Source: Clostridiales bacterium (GTDB taxonomy: Bacteria > Bacillota > Clostridia > Clostridiales > Clostridiaceae). From it: DNA of 33,287 bases. Location of the stretch: the NCBI GenBank assembly GCA_012519155.1, contig JAAYQS010000023.1:1-33287 (forward strand), in the 5' to 3' direction. Numbering within the stretch: the first letter of the stretch is position 1; every line of letters starts with the position of its first letter. The notes below the pieces were generated by a model. It made no database searches. It was not told the DNA's origin and worked only from the letters and a program-made list of their open reading frames with translations. This document shows, one piece after another, positions 1 through 8,074 of the stretch. A program made the translations under genes and the position numbers.

Positions 1-1
1 T

Positions 2-325
2 AAAATTATTCAAATGTGTAAAATATATAATATAAAAATAAAAGAAATGATAAAGAAAATATATATACCAGTAATAATAAATTTTATAGAAAATAATTTT
101 GTATCTTCTTTTTCTTTAGCATTTAAAGTGGTAATTGCAGGAGAAGTACATGGACAACCTAAATATGGAATTGGTTCATCAATTCAAAATGCAAAGGCAA
201 ATTTTGATGTTTCAAAAATATTTGGCTGGATAATAATAATAGCTTTTATTTCAATAATTTTTGATGCTATTAATATGTTAATACGAAGGAAAGCTAATAA
301 ATGGAGAATTAAAAATGAAAATTGA
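2..325 (+). CDS. ABC transporter permease, C-terminal part (SsuC/TauC-like), truncated by the window edge
   Basis: The frame is open from base 2 (K-I-I-Q before the first Met at 14), so the start lies outside the window. What remains is the last ~107 residues of a binding-protein-dependent transport permease. The segment from VVIAGEVHGQPKYGIGSSI to the last hydrophobic helix (FGWIIIIAFISIIFDAINML) has the AE...GLG..I pattern that follows the EAA loop in the sulfonate/nitrate/taurine permease family, and ends in a basic tail. It overlaps the ATPase gene by 11 bases, so the two are translationally coupled and form one importer. The substrate cannot be read: the binding protein is not in the window. 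Family confidence is good, substrate unknown. Confidence 0.8.
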   Translation, partial: KIIQMCKIYNIKIKEMIKKIYIPVIINFIENNFVSSFSLAFKVVIAGEVHGQPKYGIGSSIQNAKANFDVSKIFGWIIIIAFISIIFDAINMLIRRKANKWRIKNEN

Positions 326-980
326 GCTTAAGGGTATAAATAAATCATTTGGAGATAAAACTATATACAAGGATTTTAATATATGTTTTACTAATAATAT
401 AAACTGTATATTAGGAAAGTCAGGGGGAGGAAAAAGTACACTGCTTAATATAATTTCAGGACTTGAAAAAGCTGATTCAGGAAATATTTCAGGTATAAAT
501 TTAAATGATATAAGCTATGTTTTTCAAGAACATAGGCTTATTCCCTGGCTTACTGTGAAAGAAAATATTGAACTTTTTATATATAATTATTATTCTAAAG
601 AGGAAGCAGGAAAAAAATTTGAATTCTATTTAAATTTACTTGAATTAAGTAAATGTAAAGAAAATTATATTGAATCCTTAAGTGGTGGCATGAAACAGCG
701 AATTAATATTTTAAGAGCACTTTTAAAGCCCTCTAAGGTGATTTTAATGGATGAGCCATTTAAGTCATTAGATTATAAGGTTAAATATAATATAATGAAA
801 AAATTAAAAAGTATCTTAAAAGAAGAAAATAGAAGTTTAATATTTGTTACTCATGATGTGGATGAAGCTATATATATGGAAGGTGAAATATTTATTTTAG
901 GAGGTGTACCTTTTAAAATAAAAGGTACATATTCTAATAATTTATATTCATACAAAGATGAAATACTTAATCTTATTTAA
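315..980 (+). CDS. ABC transporter ATP-binding protein (SsuB/TauB-like)
   Basis: This 221-residue ATPase is complete: Walker A GKSGGGKST (about residues 34-42), Q-loop VFQEHRLIPWLTV, signature LSGGMKQR, Walker B VILMDEPFKSLD and H-loop FVTHDVDEA. The Q-loop form with RLIPWLTV and the short length are typical of ATPases energising sulfonate, nitrate, taurine or pyrimidine-precursor importers. The ATG lies inside the end of the permease gene (11-base overlap), so both are made together. No clear intrinsic terminator follows; the next gene has its own promoter. Substrate is not determined. The only departure from the common consensus is the glycine-rich P-loop (SGGGKST rather than SGSGKST), which is common in this subfamily. 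Confidence 0.88.
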   Translation: MKIELKGINKSFGDKTIYKDFNICFTNNINCILGKSGGGKSTLLNIISGLEKADSGNISGINLNDISYVFQEHRLIPWLTVKENIELFIYNYYSKEEAGKKFEFYLNLLELSKCKENYIESLSGGMKQRINILRALLKPSKVILMDEPFKSLDYKVKYNIMKKLKSILKEENRSLIFVTHDVDEAIYMEGEIFILGGVPFKIKGTYSNNLYSYKDEILNLI

Positions 981-1035
981 TTTTAGGTGTAATAATAATG
1001 AATTTTTGAATAATATATATTATATAAATTATGTG

Positions 1036-1063
1036 TTGAAATAATTATATATTGTTATATAAT
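1036..1063 (+). promoter_or_regulatory. SigA-type promoter of the thioredoxin operon
   Basis: TTGAAA (1036-1041) and TATAAT (1058-1063) are separated by 16 bases, 58 bases ahead of the trxA start. The 981-1120 gap holds no gene and no evident terminator for the ABC genes. The trxA Shine-Dalgarno is AGGAGG at 1107-1112. Confidence 0.6.
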
Positions 1064-1120
1064 ATTAATAACAATTATCAATTAAAATTAAGCTTTTTAG
1101 CTATTTAGGAGGTTTTATAT

Positions 1121-1435
1121 ATGGCAAAACAAATAAATGATAATAATTTTGAGAGTGAAGTACTACAAAATGAAGGAGTAGTAGTTGTAGATTTTTATGC
1201 AGATTGGTGTATGCCATGCAAAATGCTTGCTCCAGTAATAGAAGAAATAGAAGGAGAATTAAAAGAAGCGAAGTTTGTAAAAATAAATGTAGATGATTCA
1301 CCTGTAACAGCTAACACTTATAGAGTAGCAAGTATACCTACTATAAAAATCTTTAAAAATGGTGAACTTAAGGATAGTAAGGTAGGATTTAATCCTAAAG
1401 AAGTTATAAAAGAGGCTATTGAAGAGGTGCTATAA
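1121..1435 (+). CDS. trxA: Thioredoxin
   Basis: A 104-residue thioredoxin, normal length for the family. The redox motif is WCMPC (about residues 29-33) rather than the usual WCGPC; the flanking FYADWC and the cis-proline segment ASIPTIKIF (about 69-77) are standard. It reduces protein disulfides in the cytoplasm and is itself reduced by the product of the next gene, which starts 3 bases after its stop. The AGGAGG ribosome binding site sits 8 bases before ATG. The Met in the active site should change redox potential or partner choice relative to the canonical Gly, but this is inference. Gene order trxA-reductase is the classic arrangement for a dedicated pair. Confidence 0.92.
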   Translation: MAKQINDNNFESEVLQNEGVVVVDFYADWCMPCKMLAPVIEEIEGELKEAKFVKINVDDSPVTANTYRVASIPTIKIFKNGELKDSKVGFNPKEVIKEAIEEVL

Positions 1436-1438
1436 AAA

Positions 1439-2311
1439 ATGAAAAGGTATGATATAGCCATTATAGGTACTGGTCCTGCAGGAATTTCAGCTGCTATTAA
1501 TGCGAAGATACGTAATAAATCTTTTATACTTTTTGGAACTAATAATTTAAGTGCAAAACTTCAAAGGGCAACTGAAATAAATAATTATTTAGGTTTTCCT
1601 AAAATTTCAGGAAGTGACTTAAAAAAAACATTTCACAATCATTTAAAAGAATTAGAAATAGAAATAACAGAAAAAAGAATAAATAATATATATTCTATGG
1701 GCAATTATTTCGCATTAGCAGTTAACACAGAAATTTATGAAGCTAAATCTGTTATTATTGCAACAGGAGTAGAATTTACAAAGGCTATTGAAGGAGAAGA
1801 GGAGTTTTTAGGCAGGGGAGTAAGTTATTGCGCCACCTGTGATGCAATGCTTTATAAAAATAAAGAAGTAGCGGTAATATCTTCTACATTAGAAGGTGAA
1901 AAGGAAGCTGAATTTTTAAATGAAGTAGCATCAAAGGTTTATTATATTCCTTTATATAAAGGAAAATATAATTTAAATAAAGAAATTGTAGTTATACAGG
2001 ATAAGCCAATAAAAATATCAAATAAAGATAAAGAAGGAATCATAAAAGAACTAAAACTCAAAAATTCCACAATAGAATGTAGTGGAGTATTTGTATTAAA
2101 AGATGCCATATCTCCAGCACAATTAGTGCCAGGATTAAATACAAAAGATGGGCATATTGAAGTTACAAGACAAATGGAAACTAATATAAAAGGTTGTTTT
2201 GCAGCAGGTGATTGTACTGGAAAACCATATCAGTATATTAAAGCTGCTGGAGAAGGAAATGTTGCAGCTTTAAGTGCTGTAAGGTATTTAGATAATATAA
2301 ATGAAAAATAA
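1439..2311 (+). CDS. Flavin thioredoxin reductase lacking NADPH motifs (probable ferredoxin-dependent type, FFTR)
   Basis: A 290-residue flavoprotein of the thioredoxin reductase fold. FAD motifs are present: GTGPAG at residues 11-16, ATG near 110, and GCFAAGDCTG near 256-265. The redox pair is SYCATCDA. The region after this, which in NADPH-dependent TrxB carries GGGDSA and HRR.xxRA, instead reads VAVISSTLEGEKEAEF and YYIPLYKGK, so the dinucleotide GxGxxA motif and the arginines that bind the 2'-phosphate are missing. Pyridine-nucleotide-independent, ferredoxin-linked flavin thioredoxin reductases are known from clostridia (characterised in C. acetobutylicum), and this protein fits that class. 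Short length agrees (NADPH types are about 305-320). It is coupled to trxA upstream and overlaps the permease gene downstream by 11 bases. Electron donor is inferred, not shown. Confidence 0.8.
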   Translation: MKRYDIAIIGTGPAGISAAINAKIRNKSFILFGTNNLSAKLQRATEINNYLGFPKISGSDLKKTFHNHLKELEIEITEKRINNIYSMGNYFALAVNTEIYEAKSVIIATGVEFTKAIEGEEEFLGRGVSYCATCDAMLYKNKEVAVISSTLEGEKEAEFLNEVASKVYYIPLYKGKYNLNKEIVVIQDKPIKISNKDKEGIIKELKLKNSTIECSGVFVLKDAISPAQLVPGLNTKDGHIEVTRQMETNIKGCFAAGDCTGKPYQYIKAAGEGNVAALSAVRYLDNINEK

Positions 2312-3452
2312 TATTCATTTAACAAAAGCAAATATAATTAGTTTCTTAAAGAAAGAATGTGTGTTAATAATTGCATCATTACTTGCAATTATTACATCAT
2401 TTTTTTCTCCTTTTAAATTGTCTTATATTAATTTTAAAGTTCTTATTTTACTTTTTAATCTTATGATAGTTATAGGTGCATTTAGAAAGCTAAGGATACT
2501 AGATTCTTTAGCTCTATTTTTGCTTAAAAAATGTAAAAGTATGCGATCTGTAAACTTTGCATTAGTTTTTATTACATTTTTTGTTTCTATGATTGTAACA
2601 AATGATGTTTCATTATTAACTTTTGTGCCTTTAACAATTATATTAGCAGATAAATCAAATGCAAATATGATGAATACAATAATACTTGAAACAATTGCTG
2701 CAAATATAGGAAGTAGTCTTACACCTGTAGGAAATCCCCAAAATCTTTATATTTACACAAAATACAATATAAATACTGTAGAATTTATTAATATTACAGG
2801 AAGGTTTGTTTTTCTTGGAGGTATTATTCTTATATTGCTTATATTATTTCAAAAAAATAAAAAAATAAATGTATCAATAGAAAGTATAGAAATATGCGGA
2901 AGATTTAAACCTGTGTTATATTTATTTTTGCTTATGGCAGTTATTGGCTCTGTGTTTAATATTATAGATTATAAATTAGTTTTTGCACTAATAATCATTA
3001 TAGTAATAATTTTGGATAGAGATTTATTTTTGCAAGTTGATTATTCTTTGATATTTACATTTATAACTTTTTTTATATTTGTTGGTAATATATCTAATAT
3101 GGAATTTATAAAAGATTTTATGAAAAATATTTTAAGTACATCAAAATCTACATATATAGCTAGTATTTTTAGTAGTCAGATTATAAGTAATGTTCCAGCT
3201 ACAATGCTTGTAACAGGTTTTAGTAATAAGTATAAAGAAATACTTTTGGGAGTAAATATAGGAGGGCTTGGAACAATAATTGCATCTCTTGCAAGTTTAA
3301 TATCATATAAGTTTTATTGCAGCAGTAATATGGCAAGTAATTTTTCTAAAAGCAAAGATAAAAAGTCTTCTAAAGAATATTTAATAAAGTTTTCTATATA
3401 TAATTTTATATTATTATTAATATTTACTGTGTTTTTTGTAACAATTATGTAA
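2301..3452 (+). CDS. ArsB/SLC13-type (CitMHS superfamily) membrane permease
   Basis: A 383-residue polytopic membrane protein with about ten hydrophobic segments. Two signature stretches are typical of the ion-transporter superfamily of ArsB, NhaD and citrate/SLC13 carriers: VTNDVSLLTFVPLTIILA (about residues 99-116) and ANIGSSLTPVGNPQNLY (about 134-150), and a second half-site SSQIISNVPATMLVTGF. It could export arsenite or antimonite, or move an organic or inorganic anion; the sequence does not decide. Its ATG lies inside the end of the thioredoxin reductase gene (11-base overlap) and no good ribosome binding site precedes it, so translation is probably coupled. Neighbour context (a thiol-reducing pair) would fit a metalloid or sulfur anion role, but that is weak inference. 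Confidence 0.72.
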   Translation: MKNNIHLTKANIISFLKKECVLIIASLLAIITSFFSPFKLSYINFKVLILLFNLMIVIGAFRKLRILDSLALFLLKKCKSMRSVNFALVFITFFVSMIVTNDVSLLTFVPLTIILADKSNANMMNTIILETIAANIGSSLTPVGNPQNLYIYTKYNINTVEFINITGRFVFLGGIILILLILFQKNKKINVSIESIEICGRFKPVLYLFLLMAVIGSVFNIIDYKLVFALIIIIVIILDRDLFLQVDYSLIFTFITFFIFVGNISNMEFIKDFMKNILSTSKSTYIASIFSSQIISNVPATMLVTGFSNKYKEILLGVNIGGLGTIIASLASLISYKFYCSSNMASNFSKSKDKKSSKEYLIKFSIYNFILLLIFTVFFVTIM

Positions 3453-3478
3453 CTTGCTTATTATTATTGATAATTTGG

Positions 3479-3507
3479 TTGACCTTGTAAATAATTTTAT
3501 ATATTAT
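3479..3507 (+). promoter_or_regulatory. Candidate SigA promoter for the amidohydrolase operon
   Basis: TTGACC (3479-3484) and TATTAT (3502-3507) are 17 bases apart. This lies in the 86-base gap before the M20 gene, whose ribosome binding site GGGAG is at 3526-3530. Confidence 0.45.
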
Positions 3508-3538
3508 TATTATAAATATAATTTTGGGAGAATGATAA

Positions 3539-4729
3539 ATGGATATAAAAAAAGAGACTAAAGACATAGCAAAGCATATAATTTCTTTGAGAAAACACTT
3601 TCATAAACATCCAGAACTTGGACTTCAGGAATTTGAAACTTCAAAAAAGATAAAAGAGGAACTTGATAAATTAAGTATTGAATATATTGAAGTGGCTGAA
3701 ACTGGAATTATTGCATCAATTGGAAAAGGTGAAGGCAGAACTATTGCACTTAGAGCTGATATGGATGCCCTTAAGATTACTGAAAAAACTGGAGTTTCTT
3801 ATGCATCACAAAATTCAGGAATTATGCATGCTTGTGGTCATGATGCACATACAGCTTCCCTTATTGGAGCTGCAATGATTTTAAAAAAGCATGAAAATGA
3901 AATACCTGGTAAAGTTCTACTTATATTTCAACCATCTGAAGAAAATTGTAAGGGAGCAAAACTTATTATAGAAGAGGGATACTTGCAAAATGAAGATGTA
4001 GATGAAATTTTTGGACTTCATGTGTTTACTGATATTGAATGTGGCAAAATATCAATAGAAGAAGGGCCTAGAATGGCAGAATCAGATATATTTAAAATAA
4101 ATATTGCTGGAAGATCTGGTCATGCTGGAAAACCACATTTATGTATAGATGCTGGTCTTGTTGCTTCTGCAATTGTGCTTAATTTGCAGTCAATTATAAG
4201 TAGGCGTGTTAATCCTATTGATTCAGCAGTTGTTACAGTAGGGCATATAAAGGCTGGGGCACAGCATAATATAATTCATGGTAATGCATATATTGAAGGA
4301 GCAGTAAGAACTTTTTCAATAAATACTGCAAAATTTATAGAAAATGAAATAAAAAGAGTGGTATATAATACAGCAGCTTCTTATGGAGCAACAGTAGATA
4401 TAGATTATAACTTAGCAGCTCATCCTATTGTTTTTAATGATAAGGAAGCAACTGAAACAGCTCTTGAAGGTGCAAAAAAGATATTTAATGATGAAAATCT
4501 TGTGTCTATTCCTAAAATAATGCTTGGAGAAGATTTTTCAATGTATCAAAAAAATATTCCTGGAGTTTTTGCTTTTGTAGGTGCTGGTAATGAAGAAATG
4601 GGAAGGGCATATCCTAATCACCATGAAAAATTTAACATAGACGAAAAATCAGTACTTATATGTACTCAGCTTTATGTAGCATATGCAATGGAAGCGGTAG
4701 TTAAGGAAGCAAGAAAACATAGAGAATAG
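3539..4729 (+). CDS. M20 family amidohydrolase (N-acyl amino acid / hippurate hydrolase type)
   Basis: A 396-residue cytoplasmic metallopeptidase of the M20D family, normal length. It has RKHFHKHPELGLQEFET (about 18-34), RADMDALKI with the metal and catalytic Asp residues, MHACGHDAHTA carrying the CGHD ligand motif (about 99-109), FQPSEE with the general-base Glu pair, GLHVF, and the lid-domain GRSGHAGKPH. Family members hydrolyse N-acyl amino acids, aminobenzoyl-glutamate, indole acetyl conjugates or similar amides; the actual substrate is not deducible. The mgtC-like gene follows after 13 bases, so they are co-transcribed. Confidence 0.85.
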   Translation: MDIKKETKDIAKHIISLRKHFHKHPELGLQEFETSKKIKEELDKLSIEYIEVAETGIIASIGKGEGRTIALRADMDALKITEKTGVSYASQNSGIMHACGHDAHTASLIGAAMILKKHENEIPGKVLLIFQPSEENCKGAKLIIEEGYLQNEDVDEIFGLHVFTDIECGKISIEEGPRMAESDIFKINIAGRSGHAGKPHLCIDAGLVASAIVLNLQSIISRRVNPIDSAVVTVGHIKAGAQHNIIHGNAYIEGAVRTFSINTAKFIENEIKRVVYNTAASYGATVDIDYNLAAHPIVFNDKEATETALEGAKKIFNDENLVSIPKIMLGEDFSMYQKNIPGVFAFVGAGNEEMGRAYPNHHEKFNIDEKSVLICTQLYVAYAMEAVVKEARKHRE

Positions 4730-4742
4730 GAGATGGTATAAT

Positions 4743-5438
4743 ATGTTTGAAGATTTTTATTCATATATATCTGAAATTAATTCCTTTTCTATTGCATTAA
4801 GATTATTAATTGCTAGTATATGTGGTGGTGTAATAGGACTTGAAAGAGGTAGAAGAGGTCAAGCAGCAGGATGTAGAACTCATATGCTTGTATGTTTAGG
4901 TTCTGCTGCTGTTATGATGACTAATATATTCGTTTATAATAATTTTGGACAGGTGAGTGATCCTACTAGAATTGGAGCACAGGTAGTAAGTGGTATTGGT
5001 TTTTTAGGTGCTGGAACTATTCTTGTAACAAGTAAAAATCAAGTTAAAGGTTTAACTACAGCAGCAGGTCTTTGGGCATCAGCATGTATGGGACTTGCTA
5101 TTGGAATAGGTTTTTATGAACTTGCTATTATTGGAACAATATTTATTTTACTTATTATAGGAATTTTAAATAAACTTGATAACAAAATATATGGAAAATC
5201 AAGAATAATGGAAGTATATGTAGAACTTAATGGTTCTCATGTATTAAAAAGCATAATAGAATATGCAAGGAAAAATTCATTTGAAGTTAAACATATTCAA
5301 GTTCTTAAAAATAAGGAAATTGATAAAGGGATAACAGGTACAGTATGTACTATAAAATCTAAAAATAAATATGACCATGCTCAAATAATAGCAGATATAA
5401 GTGCTATAGATGGAGTATCATACATAGAGGAATTATAA
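4743..5438 (+). CDS. MgtC/SapB family membrane protein
   Basis: A 231-residue protein. The N-terminal ~135 residues form the MgtC/SapB domain with four or five membrane segments and the family signature GVIGLERG...GCRTHMLVCLGSA, then RIGAQVVSGIGFLGAGTI and KGLTTAAGLWASACMGLAIG. Residues ~150-231 form a soluble ACT-like tail (EVYVELNGS..., ending DGVSYIEEL), as in many chromosomal homologues. MgtC proteins are linked to Mg2+ limitation and membrane-potential control; in non-pathogenic firmicutes the role is unclear. Start ATG is 13 bases after the amidohydrolase stop with a GGAGATGG site. The protease gene follows after 19 bases, so a three-gene transcript is likely. Confidence 0.87.
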   Translation: MFEDFYSYISEINSFSIALRLLIASICGGVIGLERGRRGQAAGCRTHMLVCLGSAAVMMTNIFVYNNFGQVSDPTRIGAQVVSGIGFLGAGTILVTSKNQVKGLTTAAGLWASACMGLAIGIGFYELAIIGTIFILLIIGILNKLDNKIYGKSRIMEVYVELNGSHVLKSIIEYARKNSFEVKHIQVLKNKEIDKGITGTVCTIKSKNKYDHAQIIADISAIDGVSYIEEL

Positions 5439-5457
5439 AAAGTTAGGGGATGAGAAG

Positions 5458-7674
5458 ATGAAAAGGTTTAAGTTGAAAGGTAAAATAGTTTTTATTATGA
5501 CAATAATGTTATCTTTTGAAAGTTCTTTTTATGCAGTATCATATGCTTCTGAAGGCAGCGACGAATTAAAAGTTCAAGATGTTAATTACAGTAAGGAATT
5601 TGAGGAATATTGTAATGATTTAAAAGATGGAGATGTATCAAAATATAATGGTTTGATACCTAATATATATGATGTTGAGCTTACAAAGTCTGGGGCTTTA
5701 GAAAGTTTTGATTCTAAATATGATCCTCGAGAATTAAACTTAACAACTTCTGTTAAAAATCAAGGTATAAATGAGGTATGTTGGGCATTTGCAGGTATGG
5801 GAACTTTAGAAGCATATTTTAAGCTTAAGGGACTTGGGACTTTTGATTTTTCAGAAGAACATGCAAGATGGTATAATACGTTAGATGAAAATGGATATGG
5901 ATGGAATAGGACTGTTAGTGAGGGAGGCCCTACTCAAATTGTGCCTGGATATTTTACTTCAGGTGCAGGACCAAAGCTTGAAAAAGATATACCATATTCT
6001 TATTCTAATATAAATAGACCTTCTAATATGGATAGTGTAAAAACAGTAGTTGATGTTACGGATATTGAATACGTTGCAAATGATACTAATTCTGTAAAAA
6101 GAGCAATTAAAGAGAATGGTGCTGTTGAATCTTGTTATTATGATAATTCATCATACTATAGTGGAAATTCTTATTATTATAATGGAAGTTCAGATACAAC
6201 AGTAAATCATGCAATAACTATTGTAGGTTGGGATGATAATTACTCAAAGGAAAATTTTAAAAATGCTTATAAACCTGAAAATAATGGAGCTTGGCTTATA
6301 AAAAACAGCTGGGGTCAGAATAAATATGATGGTGGTTATATGTGGATATCTTATGAAGATAAGATTCTCTTAAATGGCAAGAATGGAAATCTAAATTATT
6401 CCATTAAAAGTGCTCAGTTAGCTGATGATAATGATAAAAAGAAATATGAATGGGATAAATATGGAGCAATAACAAAGTGTGGCTTTACACTTAATAATAA
6501 AAAAGTTGATGAAGCTTATTATATGAATATTTTTGATTTTACAAATGATTATGATATATTAGATTCTGTAATGTTTATGTCCGAAAGCATAGGTGCAACT
6601 TATAGCGTTTATTATGATATTTTAGATGAACAAGGTATTCCTAATACAGATGTAAATAAAATGAAACTATTAGCAACTGGAACAATAGATTATTCTGGTT
6701 ATAAGACTGTAAAAGTTAACAATTATCCATTAAAGAGTGGTAAAGGTGCTATAGTAGTTAAGGTAAGTGATCCAGGGAATGCTAATGGTATAAGTATTGG
6801 ATGTGAAACTAAAGTTACATATGTTAATAATAATAAAGTTGCTTATTACCCAGAAGCTAATGAGGGGGAAAGCTTTATTATGGTAAATAATGATAAAAGT
6901 AATAATATTATCATTGAGGACATGAATGGTAATAATATGAAAAGTGCTTCCAATTATACACCTAAAAATTTTTCTATAAAGGCTATTACAGTAAAAGGAA
7001 ACCATGATTATACTACTCTCCAATTGCCACAGGATTATGAAAAATATGTTTCTTATTTGGAAGATTTAGAGAAAAACGGAAGTAGTGAATATGAGGAAAA
7101 GCTTGCATTTATGCTTAAGAAGTATAATAGTCTTGATTATGAAGATATTACAGAAATTTCACAAGATATTAGAAATAAAATAGAAACTTTAAGTGTAAAA
7201 TTAGCAGATAAAAATCATAAATCTGGTGATATTGTATCATATAATTTACCTTGGAATATAAAAATTCAATCAGAAATTATTGATGCACAATCTAATGAGT
7301 GGAAGACTTTTGAAGATAAAATTACAAATAAAAAAATATTACAGGTATATAAAATTAATGCATATGATATACTAGATAAAAAAGCATATATAGAGAATAT
7401 AGATATTGGCATAAATAATACATATAATAAAAAGCTTTATACATTTGTGTTAAAAAATAATGATCTAATAGAAAAAGAATCTTCAATAGAAGGTTCAAAT
7501 ATAAATTTAAATATAAGTGATGATTCCTATATAGCTCTAGCAGAGGATGCATCTACAACTCCAGGTTCAAGTACTGTAACCTTTGACAAAAATCAAGTGA
7601 TTTTTACAATGATGTTGTTTATATTGTCAATCTTTACAATTTATTCATTAACTAAAAATAAAAAAGTGATATAA
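5458..7674 (+). CDS. Secreted papain-like (C1) cysteine protease with lectin-like domain and C-terminal membrane anchor
   Basis: 738 residues. A signal peptide (about 1-30, KRFKLKGK then a hydrophobic core ending SYAS) directs export. The peptidase C1 domain covers about 90-310: oxyanion Gln102 in KNQG, nucleophile Cys108 in EVCWAFA, His251 in VNHAITIVGWDD and Asn283 in WLIKNSWG, so the catalytic set is intact. Residues ~325-510 resemble the beta-rich lectin-like domain that follows C1 domains in several Firmicutes surface proteases. The rest is Lys/Asp/Asn-rich, with a Thr/Ser linker and a final hydrophobic helix (about 714-732) followed by KNKKVI, a membrane anchor without an LPXTG motif. 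There is a long propeptide-like segment between the signal and the catalytic domain. Start chosen at ATG behind AGGGGATGAG. Substrate unknown. Confidence 0.85.
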   Translation: MKRFKLKGKIVFIMTIMLSFESSFYAVSYASEGSDELKVQDVNYSKEFEEYCNDLKDGDVSKYNGLIPNIYDVELTKSGALESFDSKYDPRELNLTTSVKNQGINEVCWAFAGMGTLEAYFKLKGLGTFDFSEEHARWYNTLDENGYGWNRTVSEGGPTQIVPGYFTSGAGPKLEKDIPYSYSNINRPSNMDSVKTVVDVTDIEYVANDTNSVKRAIKENGAVESCYYDNSSYYSGNSYYYNGSSDTTVNHAITIVGWDDNYSKENFKNAYKPENNGAWLIKNSWGQNKYDGGYMWISYEDKILLNGKNGNLNYSIKSAQLADDNDKKKYEWDKYGAITKCGFTLNNKKVDEAYYMNIFDFTNDYDILDSVMFMSESIGATYSVYYDILDEQGIPNTDVNKMKLLATGTIDYSGYKTVKVNNYPLKSGKGAIVVKVSDPGNANGISIGCETKVTYVNNNKVAYYPEANEGESFIMVNNDKSNNIIIEDMNGNNMKSASNYTPKNFSIKAITVKGNHDYTTLQLPQDYEKYVSYLEDLEKNGSSEYEEKLAFMLKKYNSLDYEDITEISQDIRNKIETLSVKLADKNHKSGDIVSYNLPWNIKIQSEIIDAQSNEWKTFEDKITNKKILQVYKINAYDILDKKAYIENIDIGINNTYNKKLYTFVLKNNDLIEKESSIEGSNINLNISDDSYIALAEDASTTPGSSTVTFDKNQVIFTMMLFILSIFTIYSLTKNKKVI

Positions 7675-7675
7675 T
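7667..7675 (+). promoter_or_regulatory. Extended -10 promoter inside the end of the protease gene
   Basis: TGATATAAT at 7667-7675 is an extended -10 element overlapping the protease stop codon, 42 bases before the small-protein gene. No strong -35 box is seen. Confidence 0.35.
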
Positions 7676-7716
7676 ATTTATGAATTATATAACTATTGTT
7701 AAAAAGGAGAAAAGAA

Positions 7717-7941
7717 ATGAGATTAGTTTACAAAAATCCAAAGGAATTAGGAACAGCAGTAAAGGATCTTGTAGATGAATATCAAGATGATTTAATTACT
7801 TATGAAAAATTCCAGGAAAAATTAAAAAAGGTATCCGAAACAAATAAGGAAAGATTATTTAAAAATGGAAAGGTTGAAAGCAAAATAGCTGTTATTCTTG
7901 GTGATGAAAGAATTGAAATTTTAAATAAAGCTTTAGCTTAG
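7717..7941 (+). CDS. Small conserved-looking clostridial protein (74 aa), function unknown
   Basis: ATG at 7717 is chosen because AAGGAGA (7704-7710) sits 6 bases ahead; a TTG at 7696 is in frame but lies before that site. The product is a soluble, highly charged 74-residue protein with two amphipathic helices: KNPKELGTAVKDLVDEY (about 6-22) and TYEKFQEKLKKVSET. The ending reads GKVESKIAVILGDERIEIL. It resembles a family of short clostridial proteins of 70-80 residues often named only by a TIGRFAM number (I think TIGR04540, from memory). There is no membrane segment or Cys. A strong terminator follows directly, so it is probably monocistronic. Confidence 0.7.
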   Translation: MRLVYKNPKELGTAVKDLVDEYQDDLITYEKFQEKLKKVSETNKERLFKNGKVESKIAVILGDERIEILNKALA

Positions 7942-7964
7942 TAAATTTTAAATTAGTTGATATT

Positions 7965-7997
7965 TAGCTGTTGCATTATATGTAACAGCTATTTTTT
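7965..7997 (+). terminator. Intrinsic terminator after the 74-aa gene
   Basis: The stem TAGCTGTT (7965-7972) pairs perfectly with AACAGCTA (7984-7991), with an 11-base loop and TTTTTT at 7992-7997. Confidence 0.85.
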
Positions 7998-8074
7998 AAA
8001 AATTAAATTGTAAGAATAAAAAGCAATTGAAATGATATATTATATTTATAAAGTATAATTTATGGAGGGATTTT

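Noticed and set aside
7696-7716. TTG start for the 74-aa protein
   Set aside because: It lies ahead of the AAGGAGA site that fits the ATG at 7717.
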